Shown here piece by piece: positions 28,214-29,218 of a stretch of 29,218 nt of DNA. The translations under genes and the position numbers were made by a program. The DNA is from a virus. The stretch lies in the IMG/VR virus record IMGVR_UViG_3300044703_000141, positions 1 through 29,218 of that record. One strand, written 5' to 3'. The stretch's first letter is position 1. The number at the start of each line of letters is the position of its first letter. Under the pieces are notes generated by a model. The model had not been told where the DNA came from and ran no database searches. It saw only the letters and a program-made list of their open reading frames with translations.

Positions 28214-29218
28214 CTAGTAAAGGCTCTGGAGCCGCTGGCTGTCGAAGCGCCCGGGGTTGCCCTCAAGGTACTTCTCCGTCGTGGCGACGGACGAGTGCCT
28301 GAGCAGGTGGCTGATCTGTTGCAGCGACGTCCCGTTGTTCTCCAGCAGCCCGGCGAACGTCCTCCTGAGGTCGTGCGGGGCCAGGGTCGGGTGCCCGCTC
28401 ATCACGCCCCTGGCGCGCACCGCCTTGAGGATGGTGATGCTGGACAGCGCGGAGTCCCAGCGCAGCGCCCACTCCTGGGGCTGGCCTATCGGCCCCTCGC
28501 CATTGAGCCGGGGCAGGACGGGGAGCAGGGAGACGTCCCCGCCCATCGTGCGCTCGGCCCTGGCCCTCCAGTCCCGCAGGAACTCGACGAGGTCCGTCAC
28601 CATGATCGGGATGGTGGCCGGCTTGCCCCCCTTGCCGATGAGGGAGATGCTCGGGGCGAACAGGTTCACCTGCCGCCACCGGAGCTGCTGGGCCTCCGTG
28701 CAGCGCAGGCCCGTGTTCACGAGCAGGCTGAGCACGGCGAGGTCCCTGAGGCCCCTGGCGGTGCCGTCCACGGCCTTCGACAGGAGCAGGCTGACCTCCG
28801 GGCCGGTGAGCCAGATGTGGCTCCTGACGCCCTGGGCCCTGACCCTCACTAGGCGCTTGAGGCGCGCAGCCGGGTCCACGGCGACGAGGCCGTTGTAGGC
28901 GGCCCAGTCGAAGAAGGCCATCAGCCCCGTGCGCCGGGTGAGCCTGGTGTTGGGGGACCACAGCCTGCCCGTGCGGGGGTCCTTGCCCTCGTTGATGAAG
29001 GCCACGAGGTCGCCCTCGGTGAACTCGTTGACCCGCTTCTCCTCGTGGCGCTTCTGGAGCAGCCTCAGGGTGGTCTCCCAGTTGTCGCGGGTGAACTGCG
29101 ACTTGAGCCCCTCGGGCTTCCTTATCCAGTCGGTGCCGTACTTCCCCGCAGGCGCGTAGCCCTCGGCCTGGAAGAACTGCGTCGCCGCCGTGGGGTGCAG
29201 GTACGGTCCTCTGAGCAT
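28214..29218 (-). CDS. int: Tyrosine-type site-specific integrase (5' end at window edge)
   Basis: 334 aa are visible; the ATG is the last codon in the window, so the real start could lie further out. An N-terminal SAM-like core-binding domain (about 38-125) contains RLLQKRHEEKRVNEFTEGDLVAFI and TRLTRRTGLMAFFDWA. The catalytic domain (about 135-334) has every expected residue: R172 (NTGLRCTEAQQLRW), K196 or K199 (GKGGK), H282 and R285 (PHDLRRT), H308 (LLRHSS) and nucleophile Y317 (EKYLEG). It cuts and rejoins DNA via a covalent tyrosine link and would integrate or excise the phage. It is transcribed opposite to the late genes. No attP was proven in the window. Confidence 0.95.
   Translation of the reverse strand: MLRGPYLHPTAATQFFQAEGYAPAGKYGTDWIRKPEGLKSQFTRDNWETTLRLLQKRHEEKRVNEFTEGDLVAFINEGKDPRTGRLWSPNTRLTRRTGLMAFFDWAAYNGLVAVDPAARLKRLVRVRAQGVRSHIWLTGPEVSLLLSKAVDGTARGLRDLAVLSLLVNTGLRCTEAQQLRWRQVNLFAPSISLIGKGGKPATIPIMVTDLVEFLRDWRARAERTMGGDVSLLPVLPRLNGEGPIGQPQEWALRWDSALSSITILKAVRARGVMSGHPTLAPHDLRRTFAGLLENNGTSLQQISHLLRHSSVATTEKYLEGNPGRFDSQRLQSLY

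Noticed and set aside
1-29218. CRISPR arrays, IS elements or restriction/defence operons
   Set aside because: No regularly spaced direct repeats, no transposase and no defence-type enzyme were seen; the only mobile gene is the HNH endonuclease.

Overview
The window looks like most of the structural half of a temperate tailed phage (or prophage) with a very G+C-rich genome, roughly two thirds G+C by eye. It carries a large terminase, portal, major capsid protein, a tailspike with a pectate-lyase-type beta-helix and a tyrosine integrase. No tape-measure protein, tail-tube or sheath gene, and no tail-assembly-chaperone frameshift, is visible. Instead there is a block of very large proteins after the portal and, later, an adaptor-like and a beta-propeller-like tail gene. 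This suggests a short-tailed (podovirus-like) virion. The host cannot be named from the sequence. A surface-polysaccharide polymerase/ligase gene, a lipoprotein and a beta-helix tailspike suggest a polysaccharide-coated bacterium of high G+C.

Layout. 1-1365: four tightly coupled small genes of unknown role, one resembling a domain family common in actinobacterial phages. 1366-1749: a gene-free stretch holding a tRNA-Pro(UGG) and three independent long-stem RNA-like structures. 1750-6349: terminase, an antisense lipoprotein, a small gene, the portal and a Pro-rich protein. 6342-16880: five virion proteins (505, 1599, 608, 368 and 426 aa), one a two-domain peptidoglycan hydrolase, likely the DNA-ejection machinery. 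16926-17468: a free-standing HNH endonuclease. 17494-19373: scaffold-like protein, major capsid protein and a decoration-like protein, closed by a terminator. 19447-24440: small virion proteins, adaptor, jelly-roll/Ig-like protein, propeller-like tail protein and a small membrane protein. 24375-25577 (minus strand): a Wzy/O-antigen-ligase-like membrane protein. 25615-27997: tailspike and a run of tiny overlapping genes with two holin-like membrane proteins. 28035-29218 (minus strand): a 57-aa protein downstream of the integrase, facing a terminator.

Expression logic. Most plus-strand genes overlap their neighbour by a stop/start such as ATGA, GTGA or TGATG, so translational coupling is the rule. 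Several genes that follow a real gap (terminase, the 97-aa gene, the 86-aa gene, tailspike, the 80-aa membrane protein) share a G-rich leader with GTAGG, and the start codon falls in the loop of a short hairpin. Two of these leaders are identical over 28 bases. Together with the structured elements around the tRNA, this suggests RNA structure is widely used as a control layer. The antisense lipoprotein and O-antigen-ligase-like gene look like morons that alter the lysogen's surface.
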